From Rhizobium sp. 16-449-1b (GTDB lineage: Bacteria > Pseudomonadota > Alphaproteobacteria > Rhizobiales > Rhizobiaceae): DNA of 64,000 bases. Location of the stretch: NCBI RefSeq assembly GCF_017741935.1, contig NZ_JAGHMH010000014.1, positions 124,001-188,000 of the forward strand, given 5' to 3'. A model generated the notes under the pieces. It was not told the DNA's origin, did no database searches, and worked only from the letters and a program-made list of their open reading frames with translations. Shown here piece after piece: positions 32,444-41,625 of the stretch. Numbering within the stretch: position 1 is the first letter of the stretch; the number at the start of each line of letters is the position of its first letter. The translations under genes were made by a program, and so were the position numbers.

Positions 32444-33607
32444 CTATTCGGCGGCTCGTTTCTCATGGTGCAGAGCCAGATATTCCGCACTCCGCATCTC
32501 GAAAAGGCGCGATGCCGTCCGGTCGAACTCGAAACCTTCGGTACCACGCGCTTGTGTCAACAAGTTCTCAGGCATGGCCGCCGCCGAGATATAGAGCCTC
32601 ACCGCATGGTCGTAGAGCGTATCGACCAAAATGATGAAGCGCTTCGTCTGGTTCCGCTTCTCGGGTCCGAGCATGGGAACGTGATCGACAAATATGGCAT
32701 CAAAGCGTTCGGAGATGACAAGGAAGTCGGCAGCCCCCAGCGGCTTGTCGCAGAGATCGGAGAATGTAAACCGCGCCAGCCGGTCGACGGCGAGCGGCAC
32801 ATGGATCGAGCGCCCCTTCATCGGCAGCTCGATCGGCTGCGCCTTGCGCCCGTGCAGCGCCTGATTCCAGGCGGCATCCATGGCCATGTCGGCATGGCGG
32901 TCGAGCGGCGTGATGTAGACGGGCAGGCTGTCGATCTTCTCCATCCGGTAATCCGTCGGAGAATCCAGCGTCACCGTCTCGACGTGCTTGTTGAGGAGAT
33001 CGATGAACGGCAGGAAGAGACCACGGTTGAGGCCGTCACGATAGAGATTGACGGGCTCGACGTTGGACGTCGCGACCAGCACGCAGCCGCGACCGAACAG
33101 GTCGGAAAACAGCCGCGACAGGATCATCGCATCGGCGATATCGGTGACCGTGAACTCGTCGAAGCACAGAAGCTCGGCTTCGTCATAGAGTGCGGCACCC
33201 ACGACCGGGATCGGATCGGCCTGCTTGGTCTCGCCGTTCTTCAGCCGCAGCCGGTGGGCGGCGATGCGGTTGTGCACGTCGGCCATGAACTCATGGAAAT
33301 GCGCCCGCCGCTTCTTGGCGCAGGGCGCCATGTCGAAGAACATGTCCATCAGCATCGTCTTGCCGCGGCCGACGCTGCCGTGAATGTAGAGCCCCTTGAC
33401 CGGCTCGGAGGATTTCTTCTTGGCCGCGAACAGCCACCCGAGCGCGCTCGATTTCGCTGCCGGACGCTTCTGCTTGAGCTCTGACAGCACCCGATCCAGG
33501 CACTTCGCCACATGCATCTGGGCGGAGTCGAGTTGAAGCGAGCCTGAGGCCGTCAGCGACTTCAATTGTTCGCTGACGCTCAAGCTGTAGTCTGGCATCG
33601 GTTGCAT
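32444..33607 (-). CDS. zapE: ZapE/AFG1 family ATPase
   Basis: The protein has 387 residues. Walker A GSVGRGKT is at 77-84 and Walker B ELLCFDEFTVTD follows. ATSNVEPVNLYRDGLNRGLFLPFI is the AFG1 segment (quoted in parts: sensor ATSN and GLFLPFI). Bacterial ZapE associates with the divisome and responds to stress; mitochondrial AFG1 helps clear respiratory-chain proteins. In rhizobia it is commonly next to mdh, as here. An alternative ATG at codon 4 exists. Confidence 0.93.
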   Translation of the reverse strand: MQPMPDYSLSVSEQLKSLTASGSLQLDSAQMHVAKCLDRVLSELKQKRPAAKSSALGWLFAAKKKSSEPVKGLYIHGSVGRGKTMLMDMFFDMAPCAKKRRAHFHEFMADVHNRIAAHRLRLKNGETKQADPIPVVGAALYDEAELLCFDEFTVTDIADAMILSRLFSDLFGRGCVLVATSNVEPVNLYRDGLNRGLFLPFIDLLNKHVETVTLDSPTDYRMEKIDSLPVYITPLDRHADMAMDAAWNQALHGRKAQPIELPMKGRSIHVPLAVDRLARFTFSDLCDKPLGAADFLVISERFDAIFVDHVPMLGPEKRNQTKRFIILVDTLYDHAVRLYISAAAMPENLLTQARGTEGFEFDRTASRLFEMRSAEYLALHHEKRAAE

Positions 33608-33655
33608 TGAGATAATCCGCCTGGAAAAGATCGGCGGAGCGAGCCGCCGGCTCGC

Positions 33656-34177
33656 TTATCGGCTGAGCGCGATCGGCTGGCCGCTGCTGGTCTGGCCGCT
33701 GAAGGCATTGTCGGCGGTCTTGTAGACGCTGCCAATCTGGCTGCCGTTGCGATCCTTGAACAGGACCTGCTTGCCTGACACTTCCCAGGAGCCCATCGCC
33801 GTCAGCTCGCCGACGCAGCCACGCGTACCGCCGCGCGAACCGCTGCCGAGGTTGGTGAGCGTCAGGAACATGTCGCAGGAGCCGTTGACGCGCCAGCTAC
33901 CGACCAGGGATTCCTTGGTAACGTCGAGGCCGCCGCCATTGGCCGCCATTGCGCCGCCACCCTGCACGCCGCCCATCGGCGCCGTCGTGGCCGGAGCGGC
34001 CGGGAACTGCGAGGAACCACCGGGAGGAGGCAGCTGACCGCCCTGCACCGAAGGCACCGGCTGTGCCGTCAAAGGCGCCGGCGCTGCGCTGTAGCTCGCG
34101 TCGTTATAGGCCGTACGCTGGCAACCGGCGAGTGACAGAACAACCGCCATACCTGTCATCGCATATCGCAACTGCAT
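33656..34177 (-). CDS. Omp19-like outer-membrane lipoprotein with AprI/Inh domain
   Basis: The protein has 173 residues from ATG 34177, with GGGAG eight bases upstream. The lipobox LSLAGC places the lipidated cysteine near residue 19. A Pro/Gly/Ala-rich linker follows (about 25-80). The C-terminal domain ([45 protein letters not shown]) matches the Inh/AprI protease-inhibitor fold, with two cysteines for its disulfide. Brucella Omp19, a known protease-inhibiting lipoprotein, has the same plan. The gene is 48 bp downstream of the zapE ORF start region on the same strand. Confidence 0.85.
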   Translation of the reverse strand: MQLRYAMTGMAVVLSLAGCQRTAYNDASYSAAPAPLTAQPVPSVQGGQLPPPGGSSQFPAAPATTAPMGGVQGGGAMAANGGGLDVTKESLVGSWRVNGSCDMFLTLTNLGSGSRGGTRGCVGELTAMGSWEVSGKQVLFKDRNGSQIGSVYKTADNAFSGQTSSGQPIALSR

Positions 34178-34315
34178 CTGAATGCTCCCGAATGTCCGCT
34201 TTTGTCGCATGAAAATAGTAATTAGCTTATTTTCGAATGAACGTGTTTCACTTTGGTTAATCAAGCCGTAATGGCCGTGAATTGCCTGACGGAGCTAGGC
34301 CTGTGACAGCGCAAT

Positions 34316-35155
34316 TCAACCTTTACGGCTGAGAACTTCCTGAAGATAGAATTTGTCAGCAAGGTGATGGGCTGCCGTTTCTTGATCCTTGTCTCGTTGA
34401 TTGGGGAGCGAAAGATCGCGATAACGCTCGGAGATATCGCCGAGAAACCGCTCGATGTGAGCCGGCGGCTTCCCCTCCCCCATTTCCCGTGTCTGTTTCT
34501 TGAGCTCGACCAGTTCGATGATCGTCTGCCGCAAGCTGGGATCGAGTTCGGTCGCCTCCAGGCATTCCATCATGTTCATCGGCGGCAAGGCGGCAAACGA
34601 GCGCTGACGCATCCATTCCAAGGCAATAGCCGGACGAAGCGCATAGAGCAGCTTCTTGAGCCGTATCGGCGCACCCTCTTGCGGCGTCCACTGTTGCCGG
34701 AAGAGGCCGACATAATGCCGGGCGACCTTGCCGGGCACCATGATCTCATCCAGAAGCGTTCCCAGCCGATCGCGGAAGCCAGCCTCCTCCTCGTAAACGA
34801 TCGGCGATTTCAGCCACTCGACGAGCACCGCATTGCCCTTGAGCGCAAGCAATAGCGCCTTTTTCAGATCCCAGCCTCCGGTGTCGATATCGCCCACGAT
34901 GGGAAACTCGATTACATCGCGGGCGGCGCGCAGGCTGAGGTGGTCGTTGAGCGGCCTGACATAGACGAAACGGCAATCATAATCGCTATCCGGCGAAGGG
35001 AATCCCCACGCCCGGCTGCCGCTTTCGATCGCAAAGCCGATACGAATACCGTCATGATGAACCGCCTGCAGACGGGATCGGATCTCGGCAACCGCCTGCG
35101 GATCGAAATCCTCGGTGCCCCTCCCCGTCACAGAGGACTTTTGTGTTTCAGCCAA
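34316..35155 (-). CDS. RlaP/YcgL-like nucleotidyltransferase
   Basis: The protein has 279 residues. ESGSRAWGFPSPDSDYDCRF is the DNA polymerase beta-type nucleotidyltransferase core (G-S-x-x-x-G-x-x-S-x-x-S-D-x-D). The rest (WDLKKALLLALKGNAVLVEWL, APIRLKKLLYALRPAIAL) fits the COG3541 family, some members of which accompany RNA ligases. No ligase gene is near. The start is TTG, two bases after the sdhB stop, with no clear ribosome site, so it may depend on coupling to sdhB. A GTG at 35131 is an alternative. The substrate is unknown. Confidence 0.83.
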   Translation of the reverse strand: MAETQKSSVTGRGTEDFDPQAVAEIRSRLQAVHHDGIRIGFAIESGSRAWGFPSPDSDYDCRFVYVRPLNDHLSLRAARDVIEFPIVGDIDTGGWDLKKALLLALKGNAVLVEWLKSPIVYEEEAGFRDRLGTLLDEIMVPGKVARHYVGLFRQQWTPQEGAPIRLKKLLYALRPAIALEWMRQRSFAALPPMNMMECLEATELDPSLRQTIIELVELKKQTREMGEGKPPAHIERFLGDISERYRDLSLPNQRDKDQETAAHHLADKFYLQEVLSRKG

Positions 35156-35157
35156 GA

Positions 35158-35937
35158 CTATACCCGGCGCTCGACCATCATCTTCTTGATTTCGGCGATC
35201 GCCTTCGCCGGGTTCAGACCCTTCGGGCAGGTCTGCGCGCAGTTCATGATCGTGTGGCAGCGATAGAGGCGGAACGGATCCTCGAGGTTGTCGAGGCGCT
35301 CACCCTTGGCTTCGTCGCGGCTGTCGATCAGCCAGCGATAGGCCTGCAGCAATACGGCCGGGCCGAGATAGCGGTCGCCGTTCCACCAGTAGCTCGGACA
35401 GGAGGTCGAGCAGCAGGCGCAGAGGATGCACTCGTAGAGGCCGTCGAGCTTCTGGCGGTCTTCGTGGCTCTGCTTCCATTCGGTCGCCGGCGCCGGCGAC
35501 ACCGTCTTCAGCCAGGGCTCGATCGAGCGGTGCTGGGCATAGAAGTTGGTGAGATCAGGCACGAGGTCCTTGACGACGGGCATGTGCGGCAGCGGATAGA
35601 TCTTCACCGAGCCCTTGATGTCGTCGAGACCCTTGGTGCAGGCCAGCGTATTGGTGCCGTCGATGTTCATCGCGCAGGAACCGCAGATGCCCTCGCGACA
35701 GGAACGGCGCAGCGTCAGCGTCGGGTCGATCTTGTTCTTGATATAGAGCAGACCGTCGAGCACCATCGGGCCGCAATCGTCGACGTCGATGTAGAACGTG
35801 TCGATCGACGGGTTCTGGCCATCGTCAGGACTCCAGCGATAGACGCGGAATTCGCGTGTATTGGTGGCGCCGGCCGGCTTCGGCCACACCTTGCCTTCGC
35901 GTATCTGGGAATTCTTGGGAAGTGCGAGTTCAACCAT
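35158..35937 (-). CDS. sdhB: Succinate dehydrogenase iron-sulfur subunit
   Basis: The 259-residue subunit transfers electrons from FAD to quinone. The 2Fe-2S site is in [13 protein letters not shown]. The 4Fe-4S site is [15 protein letters not shown]. The 3Fe-4S and remaining ligands are in [20 protein letters not shown] 35937 ([10 protein letters not shown]) overlaps the vapC end by 8 bp and its ribosome site (AGGA) lies inside vapC. The normal partner sdhA is two genes upstream because vapBC is inserted between them. The nucleotidyltransferase follows after 2 bp. Confidence 0.97.
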   Translation of the reverse strand: MVELALPKNSQIREGKVWPKPAGATNTREFRVYRWSPDDGQNPSIDTFYIDVDDCGPMVLDGLLYIKNKIDPTLTLRRSCREGICGSCAMNIDGTNTLACTKGLDDIKGSVKIYPLPHMPVVKDLVPDLTNFYAQHRSIEPWLKTVSPAPATEWKQSHEDRQKLDGLYECILCACCSTSCPSYWWNGDRYLGPAVLLQAYRWLIDSRDEAKGERLDNLEDPFRLYRCHTIMNCAQTCPKGLNPAKAIAEIKKMMVERRV

Positions 35938-36388
35938 GTTTGTTTTCCTGCTCAGAGACGAACAGCGCCTGCGCCGTTTCGAGGGCCCGTATCCGGCCAC
36001 CCTCGCCGGCTGCATTTGCCTTGGTTAGAAATTTCTTGTCGGCAGTCACCATGAAGCTGCCGTCAGTCGAATGCGTTGCCGCCAGATACATGCAGTCGTA
36101 GACGGAATGATCGAGCTTGCGCGACAGCTCGAACCCCAATTTCACCAGCGCCTGAGACGGCAAGACGACATCGATGCTCTCGTCCAGCGTCGTCAACCCA
36201 TCCACCGCCTGCTGCGGCGTGATTTGACCAAGCCGAACTTTGCGCTGCAGGACATTGGCGACTTCCGAAAAGATCAGATCCGGAGCAACTCTCTGGATCG
36301 AACCGCCAAGCAGAAAATCGGCGTTGATATGGTCAGGCTCCGGCACGAACCATGCGATGGCAGCCGATGCATCGACAACGTAGATCAA
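35930..36388 (-). CDS. vapC: VapC toxin, PIN-domain ribonuclease
   Basis: The protein has 152 residues. The PIN acidic residues are visible: Asp in [11 protein letters not shown], Glu in FSEVANVL, Asp in [13 protein letters not shown] and Asp in VTADKKF. Family members cut tRNA or rRNA. The start is TTG at 36388, overlapping the vapB stop by 4 bp, a common toxin-dampening arrangement. The last codons overlap the sdhB start, so the C-terminal residues (QENKHG) are shared with the sdhB leader. The gene is intact by length and motifs. Its presence within the sdh operon is unusual. Confidence 0.9.
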   Translation of the reverse strand: MIYVVDASAAIAWFVPEPDHINADFLLGGSIQRVAPDLIFSEVANVLQRKVRLGQITPQQAVDGLTTLDESIDVVLPSQALVKLGFELSRKLDHSVYDCMYLAATHSTDGSFMVTADKKFLTKANAAGEGGRIRALETAQALFVSEQENKHG

Positions 36389-36624
36389 CGATCCCGGTCC
36401 TCTCGCAACATCTCCACAGCAGCCGTCTGCTTGACGCCCTTCGGCGTCATGGCGCGAATTCTGGCGGCGATCGCCGGAAGATCTTCGCGTCGGGGACGAG
36501 CCGGCACCGCTGCCTGCAGCAGCGCCTCCACCTCTTCCTCGACGGAGCGGTTGTTCAACCGCGCCCGATCGGAAATACGCGTCAGCAGCGCTTCGTCAGC
36601 GATTTTGATCTGCATTTCACCCAT
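36385..36624 (-). CDS. vapB: VapB/FitA-like antitoxin
   Basis: The protein has 79 residues. MQIKIADEALLTRISDRARLNNRSVEEE (quoted in part: MQIKIADEALL) is a ribbon-helix-helix domain of the FitA type. The C-terminal half is charged and would bind VapC. GGAGG lies seven bases before ATG 36624. It starts 48 bp after sdhA and overlaps vapC by 4 bp. There is little room for a separate promoter with operator between sdhA and vapB, so it may be transcribed mainly with sdh. Confidence 0.85.
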   Translation of the reverse strand: MGEMQIKIADEALLTRISDRARLNNRSVEEEVEALLQAAVPARPRREDLPAIAARIRAMTPKGVKQTAAVEMLREDRDR

Positions 36625-36672
36625 GGCAGTGCCTCCGGCAACGATCCTTCGCCTATTCTCTCACATTCCCCA

Positions 36673-38529
36673 TCAGTAAACACGCGCCTTGGGCGCGATC
36701 TTCTGCGGGTCGATCCCTTCCGCGATCAGCTCGGTATGCACAGGGCGGTAGTCGAGCTTGACGTCGCCGGCATCGTTGACCCAGGCAAGCGTGTGCTTGC
36801 GCCAGTTGACGTCGTCCCGGCCGGCGAATGCGCCTTCCGTGTAGTCCTCGCGGGCGTGCGAACCACGGCTCTCCTTGCGCGCTTCGGCGCCGTAGATCGT
36901 CGTGATGGCGTTGGCCATCAGGTTCTGCAGCTCGAGCGTCTCGACGAGGTCGGAATTCCAGACCATCGAACGGTCGGTGACCTTGATGTCGCGCATTTCC
37001 TGCCAGATGGCCGAGATGCGCTGGCAACCCGATTCCAGCGATTCCTGCGTACGGAAAACGGCCGCGTCTTCCTGCATGGCGCGCTGCATCTTCTCGCGAA
37101 GATTGGCTGTCGGCGTGCTACCGGAAGCATGACGCAGGCCGTCGAAGCGGTCCATGATCTTGTCGCAGGCGGCGACGTTCAGATGCGGCACGGGCGCGGC
37201 GCGGTCGATGACTTCGCCGGCACGGATGGCGGCGGCGCGACCGAAGACCACGAGGTCGATCAGCGAGTTGGAGCCGAGACGGTTTGCCCCGTGCACCGAG
37301 GCGCAGCCGGCTTCGCCGACGGCCATCAGGCCCGGAATGACCCGCTCCGGGTTGGAGCTGTCGGCGTTCAGCACCTCGCCCCAGTAGTTCGTCGGAATGC
37401 CGCCCATGTTGTAGTGAACGGTCGGCAGAACGGGGATCGGCTCGCGCGTCACGTCGACGCCGGCGAAGATCTTGGCGCTCTCGGAAATCCCCGGCAGGCG
37501 CTCGTGCAGAACGGCCGGATCGAGGTGGTCGAGATGCAGGAAGATGTGGTCCTTGTTCTTGCCGACGCCGCGACCTTCGCGGATCTCGAGCGTCATGCAG
37601 CGCGAAACGACGTCGCGCGAGGCAAGGTCCTTGGCCGACGGTGCGTAGCGTTCCATGAAGCGCTCGCCCTCGGAGTTGACGAGGTAGCCGCCTTCGCCGC
37701 GCGCACCCTCGGTGATCAGACAGCCGGAGCCGTAGATGCCGGTCGGGTGGAACTGCACGAATTCCATGTCCTGGAGCGGCAGGCCGGCGCGGGCAACCAT
37801 GCCGCCGCCGTCGCCGGTGCAGGTATGCGCCGAGGTCGCCGAGAAATAGGCGCGGCCGTAGCCGCCGGTCGCCAGCACCACCATCTTGGCGGCGAAGCGA
37901 TGGATCGTGCCGTCATCGAGGCACCAGGCGACGACGCCGGTGCAGCGGCTGCCGTCATCCGACATGATCAGGTCGAGCGCGAAATACTCGATGAAGAATT
38001 CCGCGTTATGGCGCAGCGACTGGCCGTAGAGCGTGTGCAGGATGGCGTGGCCGGTACGGTCGGCAACGGCGCAGGTGCGCTGTACCGGCGGACCCTCGCC
38101 ATAGTTCTGCATGTGGCCGCCGAACGGGCGCTGGTAGATCTTGCCTTCTTCGTTGCGCGAGAAGGGAACGCCGTAGTGCTCGAGCTCATAGACCGCCTTC
38201 GGCGCTTCCATGGTGAGGTATTGCATGGCGTCGACGTCGCCGAGCCAGTCGGAACCCTTGACGGTATCGTAGAGGTGCCACTGCCAGCTGTCGGGCGTCA
38301 TGTTGCGCAGCGAAGCCGCGATGCCGCCCTGCGCCGCGACCGTGTGGCTGCGGGTCGGGAACACCTTGGTGATGCAGGCGGTCTTGAAGCCCTGTTCGGC
38401 CATGCCGAGCGTGGCGCGCAGGCCGGCGCCGCCGGCGCCGACGACGATCACGTCGTAGGAGTGATCGATGTACTTGTAGGCCTTCCCGTTCTGAGCGGGG
38501 CCATTCTGAGCGGATGAATTCGATGCCAT
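36673..38529 (-). CDS. sdhA: Succinate dehydrogenase flavoprotein subunit
   Basis: The 618-residue subunit oxidises succinate to fumarate. FAD motif: [13 protein letters not shown]. Covalent FAD histidine: in [25 protein letters not shown] and [14 protein letters not shown] hold further conserved residues. A short Asn/Gln-rich N-terminus precedes the Rossmann fold. It is 8 bp downstream of sdhD. The downstream neighbour is vapB, where sdhB is expected. Confidence 0.98.
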   Translation of the reverse strand: MASNSSAQNGPAQNGKAYKYIDHSYDVIVVGAGGAGLRATLGMAEQGFKTACITKVFPTRSHTVAAQGGIAASLRNMTPDSWQWHLYDTVKGSDWLGDVDAMQYLTMEAPKAVYELEHYGVPFSRNEEGKIYQRPFGGHMQNYGEGPPVQRTCAVADRTGHAILHTLYGQSLRHNAEFFIEYFALDLIMSDDGSRCTGVVAWCLDDGTIHRFAAKMVVLATGGYGRAYFSATSAHTCTGDGGGMVARAGLPLQDMEFVQFHPTGIYGSGCLITEGARGEGGYLVNSEGERFMERYAPSAKDLASRDVVSRCMTLEIREGRGVGKNKDHIFLHLDHLDPAVLHERLPGISESAKIFAGVDVTREPIPVLPTVHYNMGGIPTNYWGEVLNADSSNPERVIPGLMAVGEAGCASVHGANRLGSNSLIDLVVFGRAAAIRAGEVIDRAAPVPHLNVAACDKIMDRFDGLRHASGSTPTANLREKMQRAMQEDAAVFRTQESLESGCQRISAIWQEMRDIKVTDRSMVWNSDLVETLELQNLMANAITTIYGAEARKESRGSHAREDYTEGAFAGRDDVNWRKHTLAWVNDAGDVKLDYRPVHTELIAEGIDPQKIAPKARVY

Positions 38530-38537
38530 GATATCAA

Positions 38538-38918
38538 TTATCCTACGAAGGCGATCTTCAGAATGGCGAAGAGACAGAGCCCCGCCATCAGGATCGAAAA
38601 GAAGGTGTTGAGCATCACGAGCGCGATCTTGGTGACTTCATGGTGCACGTAGTCTTCGATGATGACCTGCATGCCGAGCTTCATGTGGATGACGCCCGAC
38701 ACGACCATCAGGCCCATGACGACGGCGACGAAGGGGTTCGACAGCGCGTGGACCACTTCCGCATAGGGCTGGCCGGCATGGATGATCATGAAGATGATGA
38801 AGAAGAGGAAGAGCGGCACATTGGCAACGGCCGTCACGCGCTGGCGCCAGAAATGTTCGGTGCCGTCCTTGGCCGAGCCGAGGCCGCGAACCTTACCCAA
38901 GGGGGTACGCATATCCAT
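38538..38918 (-). CDS. sdhD: Succinate dehydrogenase membrane anchor subunit SdhD
   Basis: This 126-residue membrane protein starts at ATG 38918 ([16 protein letters not shown]), with AAAGG nine bases upstream; the longer frame to 39050 overlaps sdhC and is not used. Three hydrophobic helices are visible ([54 protein letters not shown]). [16 protein letters not shown] contains the conserved anchor histidine and the quinone-site Asp-Tyr region. With SdhC it binds heme and ubiquinone. Confidence 0.95.
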   Translation of the reverse strand: MDMRTPLGKVRGLGSAKDGTEHFWRQRVTAVANVPLFLFFIIFMIIHAGQPYAEVVHALSNPFVAVVMGLMVVSGVIHMKLGMQVIIEDYVHHEVTKIALVMLNTFFSILMAGLCLFAILKIAFVG

Positions 38919-38929
38919 GTGATCAACCT

Positions 38930-39325
38930 TTAGAAGCGAATGAGGAAGCCGATCACCCAGACCAGCAAGGTCAGACAGAGCGAGGCGATGATGTTGGCGA
39001 TGGCGAGCTTGGTCGAAAACTGCTTGTCGAAGCCGTGACCGAGGTCCCACATGAAGTGGCGGAAACCGCCGAGCATGTGATGGATGAGCGCCCAGGTATA
39101 GCCGAGCAGCACGAGCTTGCCGATGATGCTGCCGAGCACCCAGTTGGCCCAGTCATAGGCGCCGACGCCGGTTGCGGCCGCGATCAGCCACCAGGCGACC
39201 AGAAGCGTACCGACATAGAGCGCCCCACCGGTGATACGGTGGACGATCGACATAACCATGGTGGGGATTGGTTTATAAATCTGCAAATGCGGCGACAGGG
39301 GCCGATTATTTGTCACGTTCGCCAT
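38930..39325 (-). CDS. sdhC: Succinate dehydrogenase cytochrome b556 subunit SdhC
   Basis: The protein has 131 residues from ATG 39325 ([17 protein letters not shown]), with GAGG six bases upstream. [12 protein letters not shown] and [11 protein letters not shown] are the SdhC signature with the conserved Ser, His and Arg of the quinone site. [13 protein letters not shown] holds the heme ligand histidine. Three hydrophobic helices are evident. It is the first gene of the sdh operon. Confidence 0.96.
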   Translation of the reverse strand: MANVTNNRPLSPHLQIYKPIPTMVMSIVHRITGGALYVGTLLVAWWLIAAATGVGAYDWANWVLGSIIGKLVLLGYTWALIHHMLGGFRHFMWDLGHGFDKQFSTKLAIANIIASLCLTLLVWVIGFLIRF

Positions 39326-39639
39326 CAGAACCTCGCGGCGGTCTTTCTCGCTCCCCGGGATCCGGAAAGCATCCAAGCAACCACACGATGGTCACAAAGC
39401 TGTGCGTGCGTTGCATCATTGGCGACGTTTAATCACGGAAACACCTAACGACAAGTATAATTGACGCACCCGGGGAATTTAATCGATTTGGGTCTTGACG
39501 CCCCTTTCGACTTAGGCAGGTCCGGCCGCGCCATTACCCCTTGCGGATGAATTTCCAAGCTTCAGTGGACAAGCCTGCGCTTTTGGCGCATTTTCGCGTT
39601 AACGCTTTGTTAAGCATTCCGTTTCCGGAGACCAACGCG
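39326..39639. other. Divergent intergenic region between sdhC and the Gly/His-rich gene
   Basis: This 314-bp stretch has no gene that I believe. On the minus strand TTGTCG (39449-39454) and TTAAAC (39427-39432) are spaced 16 bp and could serve sdhC about 100 bp downstream. On the plus strand a TATAAT occurs at 39456-39461 without a clear -35. Base composition is more AT-rich between 39430 and 39495 than in the flanks. Confidence 0.35.
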
Positions 39640-40224
39640 ATGTTCAAAACATCCTCGAAACTCGTTTCGCTCGCCGCAGCAGTGCTGGTCGCGCTGCCCG
39701 CCGCAGCCGGCGATTTCGGCAGCAATTTCGTTTCGCGCCACCACGATCGCGGCCATGGCGGCGGCATCGGATATGGCAATGTCGGACACGGTATCGGCCA
39801 TCGCGGCATCGCAAACGGCTTCGCATCCGGCTCGGTCATCCGCCATCGCGGCACGTCGATCATCGGCAATTACGGCGGCTGGAACAACGGCCCGCGGCAG
39901 ATCGCCGGCGGCTATGACGGCTACCGCCCACATCCGGGCCGCGGCCGCTTCATCGAGCGCTTCTCTTCGCCCTCGTCCAATTCTGCCCGCAGCAACATCG
40001 TCATCATCGACCAGCGCGGCGAAGCGCGTGCGCCGTCGGGCACCTATGCCGGCTCGTCCTATGCCTATGAGACGGATGGCGGCACCTATGTCGGCGGTTA
40101 CGGCTATGCCAGTTATGGATATCAGCCGACGGTCCGTCTGGCGCCGATGGCCAAAGTCATCCACGTCAACAATCGTCGCAACGCCTGCTCCTACGAACAG
40201 GGCGTCTGCGTCATCCGCCCCTGA
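39640..40224 (+). CDS. Gly/His/Tyr-rich secreted protein
   Basis: The protein has 194 residues from ATG 39640, with GGAG nine bases upstream. SKLVSLAAAVLVALPAAAGDFG is a signal peptide cleaved near AAA-GD. The first half is rich in Gly, His and Arg (HHDRGHGGGIGYGNVGHGIGHRG in parts), the second half in Tyr and Gly. Two cysteines near the C-terminus (NACSYEQGVCVIRP) could form a disulfide. I do not recognise a family. The histidines could bind metal, but this is only a guess. Confidence 0.72.
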   Translation: MFKTSSKLVSLAAAVLVALPAAAGDFGSNFVSRHHDRGHGGGIGYGNVGHGIGHRGIANGFASGSVIRHRGTSIIGNYGGWNNGPRQIAGGYDGYRPHPGRGRFIERFSSPSSNSARSNIVIIDQRGEARAPSGTYAGSSYAYETDGGTYVGGYGYASYGYQPTVRLAPMAKVIHVNNRRNACSYEQGVCVIRP

Positions 40225-40233
40225 TAGAGGTCA

Positions 40234-40881
40234 TCAGCCGTTGAAGCGCCAGACCGTGGTCTTCTTGACCTCGCTGTCCTCGAGCGCCCGCGTCACCGGC
40301 ACCTGATAGACCGCGCAGGCCGACAGCCGCTCCTTCGGCAGATAGGCCCGCCCGGGATCGCCGACGAGCACCGTCACGCCATCAGCCGCCAGCCGCTCGA
40401 ACCACGGCACCAGCTCCATGGCGAAGTCGCGATCATAGAACACGTCGCCGGCAAGCAGCACATCGGCATCGATCTCCGAGCCGATCAGGTTCTCGCCCGA
40501 AAAGCCGATCTCGACCCCGTTCAGCTCGGCATTGAGCGCCACCGCGGTCTTCGTCCAAGGATCGATATCTGCCGCGAGCACAGTGTCCGCGCCCGCCATC
40601 TTCGCCGCGATCGCCACCAGCCCGGAGCCGCTGGCGAAATCGACGACACGCTTGCCATCAACCGTCTCGGGATGATCGAGCACATAGCGCGCCAACCCCT
40701 GACCGCCCGCCCAGGCGAAAGCCCAGAACGGCGGCGGCAGGCCGATTTCGGCGAGCTCTTCTTCCGTCTTCAGCCACAGCTCATGCGCTTCGCTCGCCAG
40801 GTTGAGCCGGATCTCCGGCACATGCGGCGGCGTCATCGGGCTGGTATTGTCGCGGACGAAGAGCGCGGGGTCGGTCTTCAC
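40234..40881 (-). CDS. Class I SAM-dependent methyltransferase (ETFB lysine methyltransferase-like)
   Basis: The protein has 215 residues. PPFWAFAWAGGQGLARYVLDHP followed by VVDFASGSGLVAIAAKMAGA (motif I) and VLLAGDVFYDRDFAMELVPW is the arrangement of the METTL20/Prmt-type family, whose members methylate lysines of electron-transfer flavoprotein beta or ribosomal proteins. The exact target cannot be read. It is 4 bp downstream of the EVE gene on the same strand, so the two are co-transcribed with the YciI gene and perhaps gpsA-tsaD. Confidence 0.85.
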   Translation of the reverse strand: MKTDPALFVRDNTSPMTPPHVPEIRLNLASEAHELWLKTEEELAEIGLPPPFWAFAWAGGQGLARYVLDHPETVDGKRVVDFASGSGLVAIAAKMAGADTVLAADIDPWTKTAVALNAELNGVEIGFSGENLIGSEIDADVLLAGDVFYDRDFAMELVPWFERLAADGVTVLVGDPGRAYLPKERLSACAVYQVPVTRALEDSEVKKTTVWRFNG

Positions 40882-40885
40882 GATA

Positions 40886-41317
40886 TCAGCGCGGCGGGTT
40901 GTCGAGCCCGCCCATGCGGCAGACCTCGGCCCATTCCTCGTCGGTCACCGGCTGCACGGAAAGCCGCATCGACGTCACCAGCGACATCTTCGACAGCTTC
41001 TCGCTCGCCTTCACATCCTTCAGCGTCACCGGCTTCGGCATGTCGCGGACGGCGCGGATATCGACGCAGTCCCACTTGGGATCGCCCTTGGCGGTCGAAT
41101 CGGGATGCGACAGCGCGCACACCTCGACGATGCCGACGATCTCCAGCCCGTCATTGGAGTGGTAGAAGAAGCCCTTGTCGCCGATCTGCATCGCCCGCAT
41201 GTTGTTGCGCGCCAGATAGTTGCGAACGCCGGTCCACTCCGTACCCTTTTCGCCGGCAGCCTTCTGCTGCTCCCAGGACCATGCCGACGGTTCGGATTTG
41301 TAAAGCCAGTGCGCCAC
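40886..41317 (-). CDS. EVE domain protein
   Basis: The protein has 143 residues. It begins MAHWLYKSEPSAWSWEQQ and contains WTGVRNYLARNNMRAMQIGDKGFFYHSN, the conserved EVE/PUA-like pocket (quoted in parts: WTGVRNYLARN, GDKGFFYHS). EVE domains bind modified bases in nucleic acids and are related to ASCH and YTH domains. The family is widely linked with RNA or DNA modification, but a single-domain copy like this one has no assigned role. It lies between the YciI and methyltransferase genes. Confidence 0.93.
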   Translation of the reverse strand: MAHWLYKSEPSAWSWEQQKAAGEKGTEWTGVRNYLARNNMRAMQIGDKGFFYHSNDGLEIVGIVEVCALSHPDSTAKGDPKWDCVDIRAVRDMPKPVTLKDVKASEKLSKMSLVTSMRLSVQPVTDEEWAEVCRMGGLDNPPR

Positions 41318-41321
41318 TTGC

Positions 41322-41615
41322 TTACGCCTCCGGCTTGTTGAAGACCCAGTTGAAGGGCTTCACCTCGACGCTCTCGAACAGGCCAGCCTTCGCATAGGGA
41401 TCGGCATTGGCGATCTCGGTGGCCGCCTCGATGGTCTCGGCCTCGACGATCACGAGGCTGCCACAGGGCTTGCCCTCGGCATCGAGAAACGGACCGGCCA
41501 TCTTCAGCGTGCCGGCTTCGTTGAGCGCGTTGAGATGCTCCAGATGCGTCGGACGCGTCTCCATGCGGACATTGAGGTGGCCAGGCTTATCCTTGCAGAC
41601 AAAGGCGAAAAACAT
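41322..41615 (-). CDS. YciI family protein
   Basis: The protein has 97 residues. MFFAFVCKDKPGHLNVRMETRP and HLEHLNALNEAGTLKMAGPFLD are the YciI ferredoxin-like fold, with the conserved histidine in the second. IANADPYAKAGLFESVEVKPF near the end is the family signature. No reaction is established for most members. It starts 10 bp after the gpsA stop, on the same strand, and is followed 4 bp on by the EVE gene. Confidence 0.92.
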   Translation of the reverse strand: MFFAFVCKDKPGHLNVRMETRPTHLEHLNALNEAGTLKMAGPFLDAEGKPCGSLVIVEAETIEAATEIANADPYAKAGLFESVEVKPFNWVFNKPEA

Positions 41616-41625
41616 GTGAGGTCTC

